This document shows, in pieces, positions 31,589-39,905 of a stretch of 64,000 bases of DNA. Source of the DNA: Geothrix edaphica (GTDB taxonomy: Bacteria; Acidobacteriota; Holophagae; Holophagales; Holophagaceae). The stretch lies in assembly GCF_030268045.1 (NCBI RefSeq), contig NZ_BSDC01000001.1:1550001-1614000 (forward strand), written 5' to 3'. Made by a program: the position numbers and the translations under genes. The notes beneath the pieces were generated by a model. That model worked only from the letters and a program-made list of their open reading frames with translations. It was not told the DNA's origin and searched no databases. Each line of letters opens with the position of its first letter. Position 1 is the first letter of the stretch.

Positions 31589-34366
31589 TCACTTGAAGGT
31601 CATGTGGACCACCCGCACATCGGCGATCTTGCCGGCGGAGTGGCACAGGAAACACTGCTCCTGCCGGATGAACTTCCCGCCGGCCGTGACGCTGGCCCGG
31701 CTGCCGTAGAAGGTGCCGCCGTTGGTCTGCATGTGGGAAATGGCCAGGGGGCCGTCGTGGCAGTTGGAGCAGGCTGCGACATAGGGCGAGTTCACCAGCG
31801 TGGTGCCGGCGGCGGCCGTGGTGGCTCCCGTGTTGGCGTTGTAGCTGAAGCCGCTCCCGAAGACATAGCCGGATCCGTAGGCCGCGGCGAAGGGCGACCA
31901 GTAGACGCCCGGAATGGGCTCGGTGCCCGTGAGGATGACATTCACGGGCGTGGGCACGGTGCCGGTGGCGACCGTGGTCCAGAGCAGGTCAGGCAGCTCG
32001 CCCGCGTTGAAGGAGAGGCCGAAGTCGTAGGTTCCGGGGATGTGGCAGGCCTCGCAGTTGTTCAGCACGCCCGGATAGGTGGTCTTCCAGAAGGTGTCCC
32101 CCGCAGAGGCCTCCCAGGAGAACTTGTTCACCCGCTTGTCGGCCCCGTGGATGGCGTGGACGAAGTCCTTCATGTTCACGCCCCAGCCGCTGTTCACGCG
32201 CTGGCCGTTGTGGCAGAACTCGCAGGTCTGGGGGTCGTTGCGTTGACCCGCATGGAAGGCCTTGGTGGTGAAAACCCCCATGGCGCCGTGGCAGTCCAGG
32301 CACTTCGCATTGGCCACGATGGTGCGGCGCGGCGTGTTCGCGGGCCCCGTGGTCGTGCTCCCGGTGTTGAGGGGGAAGCCGACCGGCAGCGGGCCGCTGA
32401 TGAGCTTCGAGACGTTGGGGGCGGGCACGCTCAGGCCCCCCTGCCCCGTTCCGGGGGTGCCCGCGACCCTGGGCACGTAGGGATAGTTCGGCACGTTGGT
32501 CTGGGTCAGGGGCTGGGTGAGGGTCAGCCCGTAGGTGTACCCGATGCCACCGGTGACCATCCCGGCCGTGGTGGGAATGACCACCCCAGTCATGGTCAGG
32601 GTGTAGTAGCCGCTGGCGTCGGGCGTGGCGCTGAGGGTGCCCTGCGCTGAGGCCGCCAGGGGCGCACCGGCCATGTCGAGACCATCACCCCGCCAGATGT
32701 TCTTGAGGTACGTGCTGGCGGTGGCGTTCCAGTCCGCCGGGTTGGCGATGCCGTCCTGTGGCACGGAGAAGGCGATGTAGAAGCTGGGCCCGCCCACGAA
32801 GTTGTCCATCAGTTCCGTGACGCTCCCCGCGGCGTAGGTGTTGAAGACCACGGGTACGCCATCCTTCAGGAACCGGAAGGTGAAGACGGGCTTGGCGCTG
32901 GCGTTGAGGGTCACGCTCTTGAGGTCCCACGTCACCTGGCTGGCGCCGGCAGGCAGGTTGCCCGGGAAGGCGGCCACGGAGGAGGCGTTGGTGTTGTTGT
33001 TCGTCCCGCCGGTGTTCCAGATGTTGGCGGGATCGGGCGGAACCACGGGAAGGTGCACGAGCTTGATGCCCGCCGCGCCGTGGCAGCTGGAGCAGTTGTT
33101 GTCCGCAAAGGCCGCGCCGCCGGGATGGTTGGCACCGGTGGCCCAGTCGATGTCGTCATGGCACCCGCTGCATGCGAAGCGGCTGGGCACGTTGAACCAG
33201 TTGTCGCCCTGGGGCGTCGCGGTGCTGGCGGTATGGCACTTCACGCAGTTGCGGTGGTCCTGGGGGTAGGTGACCTCATTGAATGCGATGCCGCCGTAGG
33301 AGTAGCCGGTCCTCGCCAGCTCCTCCCCCCGGTGGATCCGGTGGATGAAGGAGGGGAAGTCCCCGGAGGCATGGCCGGCAAGCTTGCCGGTCTCCCCGGA
33401 GACCGTGGTGGCCGTCAGCGTGGCTTCGGCCCGGCCGTACTTGCGCTGGTCGTTGTGGCAGATCACGCAGTAGCGGGTGTCCTGGCGGCCGGAGCCGTGG
33501 AACTCGAACTTGGCGTGGCAGCTGAAGCAGGCGGAGACATTGACGATCTCCCGCTGGGCGTCGGTGGCCCCGACGGCTGCGCCCGTGGCGGGGATGAAAT
33601 CGTAGGCGGTGTTGGCAGGGTTCAGGATGGGCACCGCGACCTGGCCACTGCTGGACCCATCCGATGTGTTGGTCCCCGTCCCCCGGGCCGTGCCGCCCAC
33701 GAAGAGGGTCAGCCGGTGAGTGAGGCTGGGGTTGTAGCTGACGTCGCCCAGGTCGGCCCGGAGGTTGTTGCCGGAGTAGGTGGCCGCATCCAGCAGGGCC
33801 TGAGTCTGGGTGATGTCCCGGCGGAAGGTGTAGACGTAGGAACCGTCGCCGTTGTCCACCAGGGTCCCGATGTTGTCGGTGGAGGGTCGGGAGGGGGTCC
33901 AGGTCGTCGGCGCCGCGGCCGCCGGATTGGCCGTCACAACGTAATTGACCCAGGTGCTTGGGCTTCCATTGGAACCCGGGACCAGCTTCGCCAGGCCGAA
34001 GGCCATGTTGGCGTAGCTGGCATAGGCCGCCGACGAAGCCTTGGTCGTGAAGCCCAGACCCTTGACCGGCACGTTGTGGCCGTCGGTCACCTTGAAGGCC
34101 ACCACGGGAGACGAGCTGACAGTGACACTGGTGAGGGTGGCCTTCAGCGTCAGGGCCCCCCACTCATCCGCGGTGTAGGTGGTGGCGTCGATGGCGTAGG
34201 CGGGTCCAGGCGCCCCGTTGGTGCCGTTGGTCCCGTTTGTGCCGTTGGTGCCGTTGGTCCCATTGAGGCCGTTCTGGCCCGAGGAGCCCCGGCAGCCGGC
34301 GAGGGCCAGGACCACGATGATGGCGGCGGTAGCCGCCCAGAATCCCCTGAAAGTGGCGGGTTTCAT
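31589..34366 (-). CDS. OmcA/MtrC family decahaem c-type cytochrome lipoprotein
   Basis: 925 residues with ten CxxCH haem-binding motifs (CFSCH, CVICH, CVKCH, CSGCH, CSSCH, CLDCH, CEFCH, CEACH, CSNCH, CFLCH) in two groups of five separated by a beta-rich middle region, as in MtrC/OmcA. A lipobox ALAGC at about residue 24 marks a lipoprotein, probably at the cell surface. It is followed by a collagen-like Asn-Gly-Thr repeat (about residues 33-52). It likely passes electrons to metals or other extracellular acceptors. No MtrA/MtrB-type porin-cytochrome genes are adjacent. The ATG at 34366 has GGGGAGG. Confidence 0.95.
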   Translation of the reverse strand: MKPATFRGFWAATAAIIVVLALAGCRGSSGQNGLNGTNGTNGTNGTNGTNGAPGPAYAIDATTYTADEWGALTLKATLTSVTVSSSPVVAFKVTDGHNVPVKGLGFTTKASSAAYASYANMAFGLAKLVPGSNGSPSTWVNYVVTANPAAAAPTTWTPSRPSTDNIGTLVDNGDGSYVYTFRRDITQTQALLDAATYSGNNLRADLGDVSYNPSLTHRLTLFVGGTARGTGTNTSDGSSSGQVAVPILNPANTAYDFIPATGAAVGATDAQREIVNVSACFSCHAKFEFHGSGRQDTRYCVICHNDQRKYGRAEATLTATTVSGETGKLAGHASGDFPSFIHRIHRGEELARTGYSYGGIAFNEVTYPQDHRNCVKCHTASTATPQGDNWFNVPSRFACSGCHDDIDWATGANHPGGAAFADNNCSSCHGAAGIKLVHLPVVPPDPANIWNTGGTNNNTNASSVAAFPGNLPAGASQVTWDLKSVTLNASAKPVFTFRFLKDGVPVVFNTYAAGSVTELMDNFVGGPSFYIAFSVPQDGIANPADWNATASTYLKNIWRGDGLDMAGAPLAASAQGTLSATPDASGYYTLTMTGVVIPTTAGMVTGGIGYTYGLTLTQPLTQTNVPNYPYVPRVAGTPGTGQGGLSVPAPNVSKLISGPLPVGFPLNTGSTTTGPANTPRRTIVANAKCLDCHGAMGVFTTKAFHAGQRNDPQTCEFCHNGQRVNSGWGVNMKDFVHAIHGADKRVNKFSWEASAGDTFWKTTYPGVLNNCEACHIPGTYDFGLSFNAGELPDLLWTTVATGTVPTPVNVILTGTEPIPGVYWSPFAAAYGSGYVFGSGFSYNANTGATTAAAGTTLVNSPYVAACSNCHDGPLAISHMQTNGGTFYGSRASVTAGGKFIRQEQCFLCHSAGKIADVRVVHMTFK

Positions 34367-34727
34367 GACGACCTCCCCTGTGTCCGGTGCCGGTGGCTGG
34401 AATGGGTCTTTCGAATCGACTTGATTGTTAAAACAAGTAACCTCAATGCTTGATTCAACAGCAACTCGGGGGCTGGCTTCGCCCAGCCCGGCGCCTTTCA
34501 GGACATCCAGGGGTAGAGAATCCCAATGTAGGCCGAAGCCCGCTCGGCGGAAGTACTCTGATGAAAATTCCGGCAGGCCGGGTTTCCGTCAGCTGAGAAT
34601 CCGCTCGCCTCCCTCCCCTTCATCAGGACCGCGGACCCCTCTACCGAGGGGCTTCGACTTCAGCCGATCCCAGAAGGGCCTTCCGATGGGATATCCGTCG
34701 GCAGGACCCGGTGGTCGGGCATCGGCT
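34367..34727. other. 361-bp intergenic region between recG and the cytochrome gene
   Basis: No convincing gene. On the minus strand it should hold the recG 3' end and the cytochrome promoter and leader. The AT-rich part (34420-34460; TTGATTGTTAAAACAAGTAA on the plus strand) is the most likely promoter. Two hairpins are visible: GGGCTGG/CCAGCCC at about 34479-34498 and CCCCTC-TACC-GAGGGG at about 34636-34651, which might end recG transcription although there is no T-run. I looked for a c-di-GMP (GEMM) riboswitch and did not find its core. Confidence 0.5.
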
Positions 34728-36812
34728 TCAGCTGACGTCCGCCAGTTTCAGCCTCACCTGCTCCCGCCTCAGCCAGGCGGCCTGGGTTTCGCTGAGCCCG
34801 TGGGCCAGAGCCCGGTCCGCGGCTTCGCGGCAGCGGGCCAGGAGGCGGCGATCACGCACCAGGTCGGCGACCTGGAACTGGGGCAGACCGGCCTGGCGCA
34901 CACCGAAGAACTCGCCTGGGCCGCGCAGCTCCAGGTCCCGCTGGGCGATACGGAAGCCATCCTGCGTCTCCACCAGCGTCTGCAGACGCTCGGTCTCGGA
35001 GCCGCTGATCATGAGGAAGTGACTGCGGTGCGCACCGCGACCCACGCGGCCCCGCAACTGGTGGAGCTGGCTGAGGCCGAAGCGCTCGGCGTGATCCACC
35101 ACCATCACCGTGGCGTTGGGTACGTCTACGCCCACTTCGATGACCGTGGTGGCCAGCAGGATCTTCGCCTCGCCGGACACGAAGCGGCCCATGCGGGCGG
35201 CCATCTCGTCGGCCTTCAGGCGGCCATGGACCACCTCGATCCCCTCGTCGGGGAAGATCCCCCGCAGCAGGGCCTCCATGGCCTGGATGTCGCGGAGTTG
35301 CACCTTGCCCTCGTCCGACGGGTCGATGCTCGGGCTCACCACGAAGGCCTGGCGGCCCTCGGCCAGCTCGCGGCGCACCTGCTCCCAGGCCCGCTCGGCG
35401 GACTCGGGCTTGTGCAGCTTGGTGGTGATGGGTTGCCGGCCCGGGGGCAATTCGTCCAGCACGCTCTGGTCCAGATCGCCGAAGACCGCCAGGGCCAGGG
35501 AACGGGGGATGGGTGTGGCGCTCATGACCAGCCAGTGGGGATCGCCGCCTTTCTCTTTGAGGGCCTCGCGCTGCTTCACGCCGAAGCGGTGCTGCTCGTC
35601 CACCACCACCAGCTGGAGTTGGTGGAACGCGACGGCTTCCTGGAACAGGGCGTGGGTGCCCACCACATAGCGGGCCTCGCCGCTGGCGATGCGGGCCAGG
35701 GCCGCCCGCTTCTCCGCGGCCTTCATCCCCCCCAGCAGCAGCTGCATGGCACCGGCGTGCTCCCCGAGATAACGGCGGAAGCTGGCCGCGTGCTGGCGGG
35801 CAAGGACCTCCGTGGGCACCAGCAGGGCCCCCTGCCCGCCCGTCTCGGCGACCATCGCCATGGACAGCAGGGCCACCAGTGTCTTGCCGCTGCCCACATC
35901 ACCCTGGAGCAGGCGGTTCATGACGCGGCCCGACGTGAGGTCGTCCACGATCTCCTTGAAGGATCGGCGCTGGGCGCCGGTCAGATGGAAGGGCAGGAAG
36001 GACTTCAGCCGCGCCCGGAGCTCCGGCGACGTGGGCACCACCAGGCCTTTCCGCTTCAGGCGCCCGGCCCGGCGCAGGGCCACGCCCAGGGAGAAGGCGA
36101 ACAGCTCCTCGGCCGCCAGCCGCTGGTGGGCGGGGGAGGTGCCCGAGTCCAGCAGGGCGGAGTCGCTGTCGTCCGGCGGATCATGGAGGAGCCGCAGGGC
36201 CGTCATGCTGTCCGGCAGGTCCTTTGCCAGGTCCAGGGGCAGCCATTCCTCCGCCCCGTGGGCCCGACCGAGGGCCTCCTGCACCAGCTTCTGGCGCACC
36301 CGGCTGGTGAGGGGGCCCAGCTTGCGGTACAGGGGCAGGAACCGCCGGACCCAGCCAATGTCCTCGCCGCGGCCCATCACCTCGACCTGCGGCCCCCGCA
36401 TCTCCAGGCCATGGCGCCCTACGGACAGGGGTCCGAACACCAGCAGGCGGTCACCCACCTTGAGCGCGCGTGACAGGTAGGCCTGGTTGAACCAGATGAG
36501 CCGCAGGGTGCCGGTTCCGTCCTCCAGCAGGGCCTCCGTGAGGGCCATGCGCTGGACCCGGGTGGTGCTCTGGCGCAGGTCCCGCAGGGTACCCAGCACG
36601 GTCACGAGGCCGGGTTCAGCCGGCTCCAGTCCCCGCATCTCCAGGCTGCCCAGGGGTCGCAGACTGCCCCGGTCCACGTAGCGGTAGGGCAGGCTCCAGA
36701 GCAGGTCCCGCAGGCTGTCGAGGCCCGCCTCCTGCAAGGCCGCCGCCCGCGCCGGTCCCAGGCCCCGGAGGACCGTGATCTTGGAGGACAGGGGCAGGGG
36801 CGCGAGCGTCAT
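34728..36812 (-). CDS. recG: ATP-dependent DNA helicase RecG
   Basis: Remodels stalled replication forks and Holliday junctions. 694 residues, typical. The N-terminal wedge/OB domain (about 1-170) is followed by helicase motifs: Walker A GDVGSGKT, DEQH box VVDEQHRFG, MSATPIPRSLAL, and the C-terminal QLHQLRGRVGRG motif VI. The RecG-specific C-terminal TRG region (LRGPGEFFGVRQAGLPQF) is present. The ribosome site is weak. The DUF1835 gene starts 720 nt upstream of it and ends 10 nt before it, so they may share a transcript. Confidence 0.97.
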   Translation of the reverse strand: MTLAPLPLSSKITVLRGLGPARAAALQEAGLDSLRDLLWSLPYRYVDRGSLRPLGSLEMRGLEPAEPGLVTVLGTLRDLRQSTTRVQRMALTEALLEDGTGTLRLIWFNQAYLSRALKVGDRLLVFGPLSVGRHGLEMRGPQVEVMGRGEDIGWVRRFLPLYRKLGPLTSRVRQKLVQEALGRAHGAEEWLPLDLAKDLPDSMTALRLLHDPPDDSDSALLDSGTSPAHQRLAAEELFAFSLGVALRRAGRLKRKGLVVPTSPELRARLKSFLPFHLTGAQRRSFKEIVDDLTSGRVMNRLLQGDVGSGKTLVALLSMAMVAETGGQGALLVPTEVLARQHAASFRRYLGEHAGAMQLLLGGMKAAEKRAALARIASGEARYVVGTHALFQEAVAFHQLQLVVVDEQHRFGVKQREALKEKGGDPHWLVMSATPIPRSLALAVFGDLDQSVLDELPPGRQPITTKLHKPESAERAWEQVRRELAEGRQAFVVSPSIDPSDEGKVQLRDIQAMEALLRGIFPDEGIEVVHGRLKADEMAARMGRFVSGEAKILLATTVIEVGVDVPNATVMVVDHAERFGLSQLHQLRGRVGRGAHRSHFLMISGSETERLQTLVETQDGFRIAQRDLELRGPGEFFGVRQAGLPQFQVADLVRDRRLLARCREAADRALAHGLSETQAAWLRREQVRLKLADVS

Positions 36813-36822
36813 GGCGGCTGTT

Positions 36823-37533
36823 TCAGCCTAGCCGCGCCTCCATGGACTCCACCACCTTTGCCACGAAGCGGTCGCCGTACCAGGCGCCATGGCGGGGATC
36901 CTCCAGCTTCCGAAGCCCCGCCATGAGGGCCGGCAGGTCATGGACGCCCTGATCCAGCAGACCCCGGATCTGCATGCGGGTGCGACCGGGACCCTCCACC
37001 GGGTGATCCTCCGCCAGCCGTGCCAGGGCCCGGGCCAGCCAGGGCAGCGCGGGGATGCCGCAGCCCGCCAAGGCCCCCCACCCCCGCTCGAGGAACCCCG
37101 CCCAGAGGCTCCTGGCCTGGGTCAGAGTCTCCTCCTCCAGCAGGACCCGTCCGATGAACAGGCCCGGCAGGGCGGCGGGGGCGGTCTGCGCGACGCTGCA
37201 GTCCAGGGGGACCAGGTCCGAGAGTGTCCCCTCCGGCAGCTCCGCCAGCACCCACAGGAGACAGGCCTGCTCCCAGGGATCCGGCCCGAACCACAGGACG
37301 GGCTCGGCGGTGCCCCCGAGATCCGAGAGGACGGGCCGCAGGGAGCCTTCGTCCCCGGGCACGCCCCACCAGCCGGCCCGCAGCGCCGGCAGCTGCGAGG
37401 CTTCCGCCACCCAGGGGCCCACGGCCGGGGAGTCGCGGCAGATGCGCAGCGAACCGGGCAGCCCGGACCGCCGATGGACCAGCGCGGAAGCGTCACCGCA
37501 GTGGAGATGGATCAGGCTGTCATGCGAAGCCAT
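36823..37533 (-). CDS. DUF1835-like protein
   Basis: 236 residues. The N terminus SLIHLHCGDASALVHRRSG followed by LPGSLRICRDSPAVGPW fits the DUF1835 pattern (nucleotide-binding-like first strand, then a conserved aspartate and GP). The middle keeps EPVLWFGPDPWEQACLLWVL, the W/D/Q motif seen in that family, and the rest is helical. Its role is unknown; some DUF1835 proteins sit beside sigma factors, but not here. The ATG at 37533 has GGAG. It lies directly upstream of recG and downstream of the PLP enzyme. Confidence 0.7.
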   Translation of the reverse strand: MASHDSLIHLHCGDASALVHRRSGLPGSLRICRDSPAVGPWVAEASQLPALRAGWWGVPGDEGSLRPVLSDLGGTAEPVLWFGPDPWEQACLLWVLAELPEGTLSDLVPLDCSVAQTAPAALPGLFIGRVLLEEETLTQARSLWAGFLERGWGALAGCGIPALPWLARALARLAEDHPVEGPGRTRMQIRGLLDQGVHDLPALMAGLRKLEDPRHGAWYGDRFVAKVVESMEARLG

Positions 37534-37609
37534 GGATCGCTCCGAGGTGGGGCACCTCAGCATACGACCCGGGTCAATCCGTGTCGGCCATCCCGTGCGA
37601 CCGGAGCCC

Positions 37610-38824
37610 TCAGTGCGCGGAACCCACAGCCACCCGGGCCATGGCCTTCGCCAGCGCCTGCTCGAGATCTGCCCACAGGTCCCCGGGGCTCTCCAGTCCC
37701 ACGGAAAGCCGCATGAGGGACTGGGAGATGCCGGAGTGCTCGCGGGCCTCGGCATTCACCACGCGATGCGTGAGCGCGGCCGGATGCTGGATGAGCGTAT
37801 CTACGCTGCCCAGCGACACGGCGGGGGTCATGAGCTTCACCTCGGCCATGACCACGGCGGCCGCCTCGAAACCGCCCTTCAGCTCGAAGGCCATGAGGGA
37901 GCCGGGGCCCTTCATCTGGCGGCCCAGGAGGCCCTTGGGATCCTGGCCGGCGAGACCGGGGAAGTGGACGGCGGCCACCGCGGGGTGCTGGGCCAGCCGC
38001 TCGGCGATCACCTGGGCGCCGGCCTGCTGGGCCCGGACGCGCAGGGGCAGCGTGGGCAGGCCACGGTGCAGGAGGTAGGCTGCCAGCGGATGCAGCACAT
38101 TCCCCGTAATGACGCGGACCTTGCGCAGTTCCGTGGCCCAGTCGTTGTTGGTGGCCACCAACCCCGCCAGCACGTCGCCGTGGCCACCCAGGAACTTGGT
38201 GGCGCTGTGGAGGACCAGGGTCACGCCGTGCTGGATGGGATTCTGGAGGATGGGCGTGGCGAAGGTGTTGTCCACCAGCACGGGGACCTTGCCCGCCTGG
38301 CGCACCACATCCTCCAGGTCCACCATCGCGAGGGTCGGGTTGGCGGGCGTCTCCACGATGACCATGGCCGTGTCGGGCCGGATTGCGGCGGCAATGCCGT
38401 CGGCCTCGGCCCAGGTCACCTCCAGGCCCAGCATGCCGGAGGCCAGCAGGTGGTCAGTGCCGCCGTAGACGGGACGCACGGCCACGATGTGGCTGCCGCG
38501 CTGCTTGGCCGCCATGAGGCAGGCGGTCACCGCCGCCATGCCGGAGCCGAAGGCCACGGCCTCCTCGGCACCCTCCAACTGGGCCAGGGCCTGCTCGTAC
38601 CGGGCCACCGTCGGGTTGTAGAGACGGGCATAGACGGGGCTTCCGATGGGCAGGCCGCCCATGGCCATGGCCTCCAGGCTGCGCCCGCCCTCGTCCAGGT
38701 CCTGGAGGGGGTAGGTGCTGCTCAGGTCGATGGGCATCGCGTGGATGCCCTGCTCGTGCAAGACCTCGCGACCGGCGTGGACGGCCTGGGTCTCGATCGA
38801 CGTGGAGGCGATGGGCTTGGACAT
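37610..38824 (-). CDS. Trans-sulfuration-family PLP enzyme (cystathionine gamma-synthase/lyase or methionine gamma-lyase)
   Basis: 404 residues, Cys/Met metabolism PLP-dependent family. The Schiff-base lysine is K210 in LHSATKFLGGHGD. RLYNPTVARYE and GSGMAAVTACLMA form the cofactor site, and the C-terminal SLGSVDTLIQHPAALTH is the substrate-carboxylate region. Residues do not settle between synthase and lyase. It is divergent from an Lrp/AsnC regulator, which makes amino-acid-responsive control likely and favours a catabolic or methionine gamma-lyase-type role. The ATG at 38824 has CAGGAG. Confidence 0.9.
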   Translation of the reverse strand: MSKPIASTSIETQAVHAGREVLHEQGIHAMPIDLSSTYPLQDLDEGGRSLEAMAMGGLPIGSPVYARLYNPTVARYEQALAQLEGAEEAVAFGSGMAAVTACLMAAKQRGSHIVAVRPVYGGTDHLLASGMLGLEVTWAEADGIAAAIRPDTAMVIVETPANPTLAMVDLEDVVRQAGKVPVLVDNTFATPILQNPIQHGVTLVLHSATKFLGGHGDVLAGLVATNNDWATELRKVRVITGNVLHPLAAYLLHRGLPTLPLRVRAQQAGAQVIAERLAQHPAVAAVHFPGLAGQDPKGLLGRQMKGPGSLMAFELKGGFEAAAVVMAEVKLMTPAVSLGSVDTLIQHPAALTHRVVNAEAREHSGISQSLMRLSVGLESPGDLWADLEQALAKAMARVAVGSAH

Positions 38825-38849
38825 GGGGATGCTCCTGTCCACAATGTAG

Positions 38850-38891
38850 GTTTCAAAGATTCGCCAATCCCTCGAATTTATTTCGTGAAAC
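38850..38891. promoter_or_regulatory. Dyad in the Lrp / PLP-enzyme divergent promoter
   Basis: GTTTCA (38850-38855) and TGAAAC (38886-38891) flank an inner TTCG (38860-38863) and CGAA (38873-38876). The whole 68-bp region between the two divergent starts is AT-rich. It is a plausible binding site for the adjacent Lrp-family protein, controlling both genes. Confidence 0.4.
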
Positions 38892-38892
38892 A

Positions 38893-39366
38893 ATGGCATT
38901 CATGAACCTTGACCGAATCGACTGCGACATTCTGACACTTCTCCAGAAGGATGCTCGGCTGTCCAACAAGGAGCTGGCCGCCGCCGTGGGTCTGGCACCG
39001 TCCTCCTGCCTCGCGCGCGTGCAGCACCTGCGTGCCGAGGGCGTCCTCCGGGGCGCCCATGCGGAGGTGGACCCCCAGGCCCTGGGCGTGGGCCTCCAGG
39101 CCCTCATCGCCGTCCAGCTGCGCCAGCACAGCCGGGCCCAGGTGAAGGCTTTCTGGAAACACGCCCTGGGCCTGCCTGAGGTTTTGTCAGTCTTCCACGT
39201 GGCGGGCACGCACGACTTCCAGGTGCACGTGGCCGTGCGGGATGCCCACCACCTGCGCGACCTGGCCCTGGACGCCTTCACCACCCGCACCGAGGTGGCC
39301 CACATCCAGACCAGCCTCATCTTCGAGTGGGCCAAGGGCCAGGTGATGCCGAACTACCGGGCCTGA
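38893..39366 (+). CDS. Lrp/AsnC family transcriptional regulator
   Basis: 157 residues. N-terminal winged helix-turn-helix (LDRIDCDILTLLQKDARLSNKELAAAVGLAPSS in order, about 5-55) and C-terminal RAM/Lrp ligand-binding domain (about 75-145; VLSVFHVAGTHDFQVHVAV). It forms octamer-type regulators that sense amino acids. The start could be ATG 38893 or ATG 38902; neither has a clear ribosome site, and the first lies at the edge of the dyad. It is divergent from the trans-sulfuration enzyme, its likely target. Its 3' end overlaps the convergent HxlR gene by 13 nt. Confidence 0.93.
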   Translation: MAFMNLDRIDCDILTLLQKDARLSNKELAAAVGLAPSSCLARVQHLRAEGVLRGAHAEVDPQALGVGLQALIAVQLRQHSRAQVKAFWKHALGLPEVLSVFHVAGTHDFQVHVAVRDAHHLRDLALDAFTTRTEVAHIQTSLIFEWAKGQVMPNYRA

Positions 39367-39689
39367 TCCGACGACTCGGAGATCTGGGTCCCCCAGTGCG
39401 TGACGGCCTCCACCACCTGGCGGAAGCCCTGCCCCTTGCAGGTGAGCTCGTACTCGACCCGCACGGGCGTGGTGGGCAGGACGCGCCGCACCAGCAGGCC
39501 CTGGCACTCCAGCTCCTTCAAGCGGGCCGAGAGCACCTTCTCGCCGATGCCCTGCACCTTGGTGGCCAGCTCGTTGAAGCGCAGAGGCCCCTCCTGGAGG
39601 ATCCACAGGATCTGACCCGTCCAGGGCTTGCCCAGGAGGTCGATGGCCATGCGGAAGCATCGGCAACTGGCGGATTCGGGCATGTCCAT
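39354..39689 (-). CDS. HxlR family transcriptional regulator
   Basis: 111 residues. HxlR winged helix: CRCFRMAIDLLGKPWTGQILWIL, then GPLRFNELATKVQGIGEKVLSARLKELE and TTPVRVEYELTCKGQ. The cysteine pair in the N-terminal SCRCF is where redox- or aldehyde-sensing HxlR members carry their reactive cysteine. The divergent DUF3187 gene is a possible target, because the two promoters overlap at 39745-39773. Its 3' end overlaps the lrp-like gene by 13 nt. Confidence 0.9.
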   Translation of the reverse strand: MDMPESASCRCFRMAIDLLGKPWTGQILWILQEGPLRFNELATKVQGIGEKVLSARLKELECQGLLVRRVLPTTPVRVEYELTCKGQGFRQVVEAVTHWGTQISESSDQAR

Positions 39690-39744
39690 GGGCTGGTCCC
39701 CGACCCAGGGTGGGTCGCCTTAAAACTATCCCAAAGAAAGCCGC

Positions 39745-39773
39745 TTGACAAGGGGAAGTGACAACCTCAATAT
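39745..39773 (+). promoter_or_regulatory. Promoter for the DUF3187 gene, overlapping the HxlR promoter
   Basis: TTGACA at 39745-39750, a 17-bp spacer, and CAATAT at 39768-39773. On the opposite strand TTGTCA (39747-39752) with GATAGT about 16 bp further on could drive the HxlR gene. The two core promoters overlap back to back, a common layout for a regulator and its target. Confidence 0.45.
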
Positions 39774-39905
39774 TGCTTTCATAGGGAAATAGACTTCCCG
39801 AAGGAAAGCAAAGGCCGGGCCGACCCGGCTCCTGAATCCCACCATCACCCGGGCCGTGGCCCGGCGGAGTGGCTCGCCCAAACGCAGCCATCCAAGGAGT
39901 TCCCC

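Noticed and set aside
34212-34268. Short tandem DNA repeats that could suggest a CRISPR-like or satellite array
   Set aside because: They are 9-bp coding repeats for the Asn-Gly-Thr spacer of the cytochrome, with no unique spacers between them.
34367-34727. A c-di-GMP (GEMM) riboswitch before the decahaem cytochrome
   Set aside because: GEMM switches are known before cytochrome genes in metal reducers, so I looked for the conserved core and GNRA-type stem on the minus strand; only simple hairpins were found.
39354-39366. The 13-nt overlap between the Lrp-like and HxlR genes as an annotation error
   Set aside because: Both frames end in conserved-looking C termini and have good family matches; short convergent overlaps are common in compact genomes.
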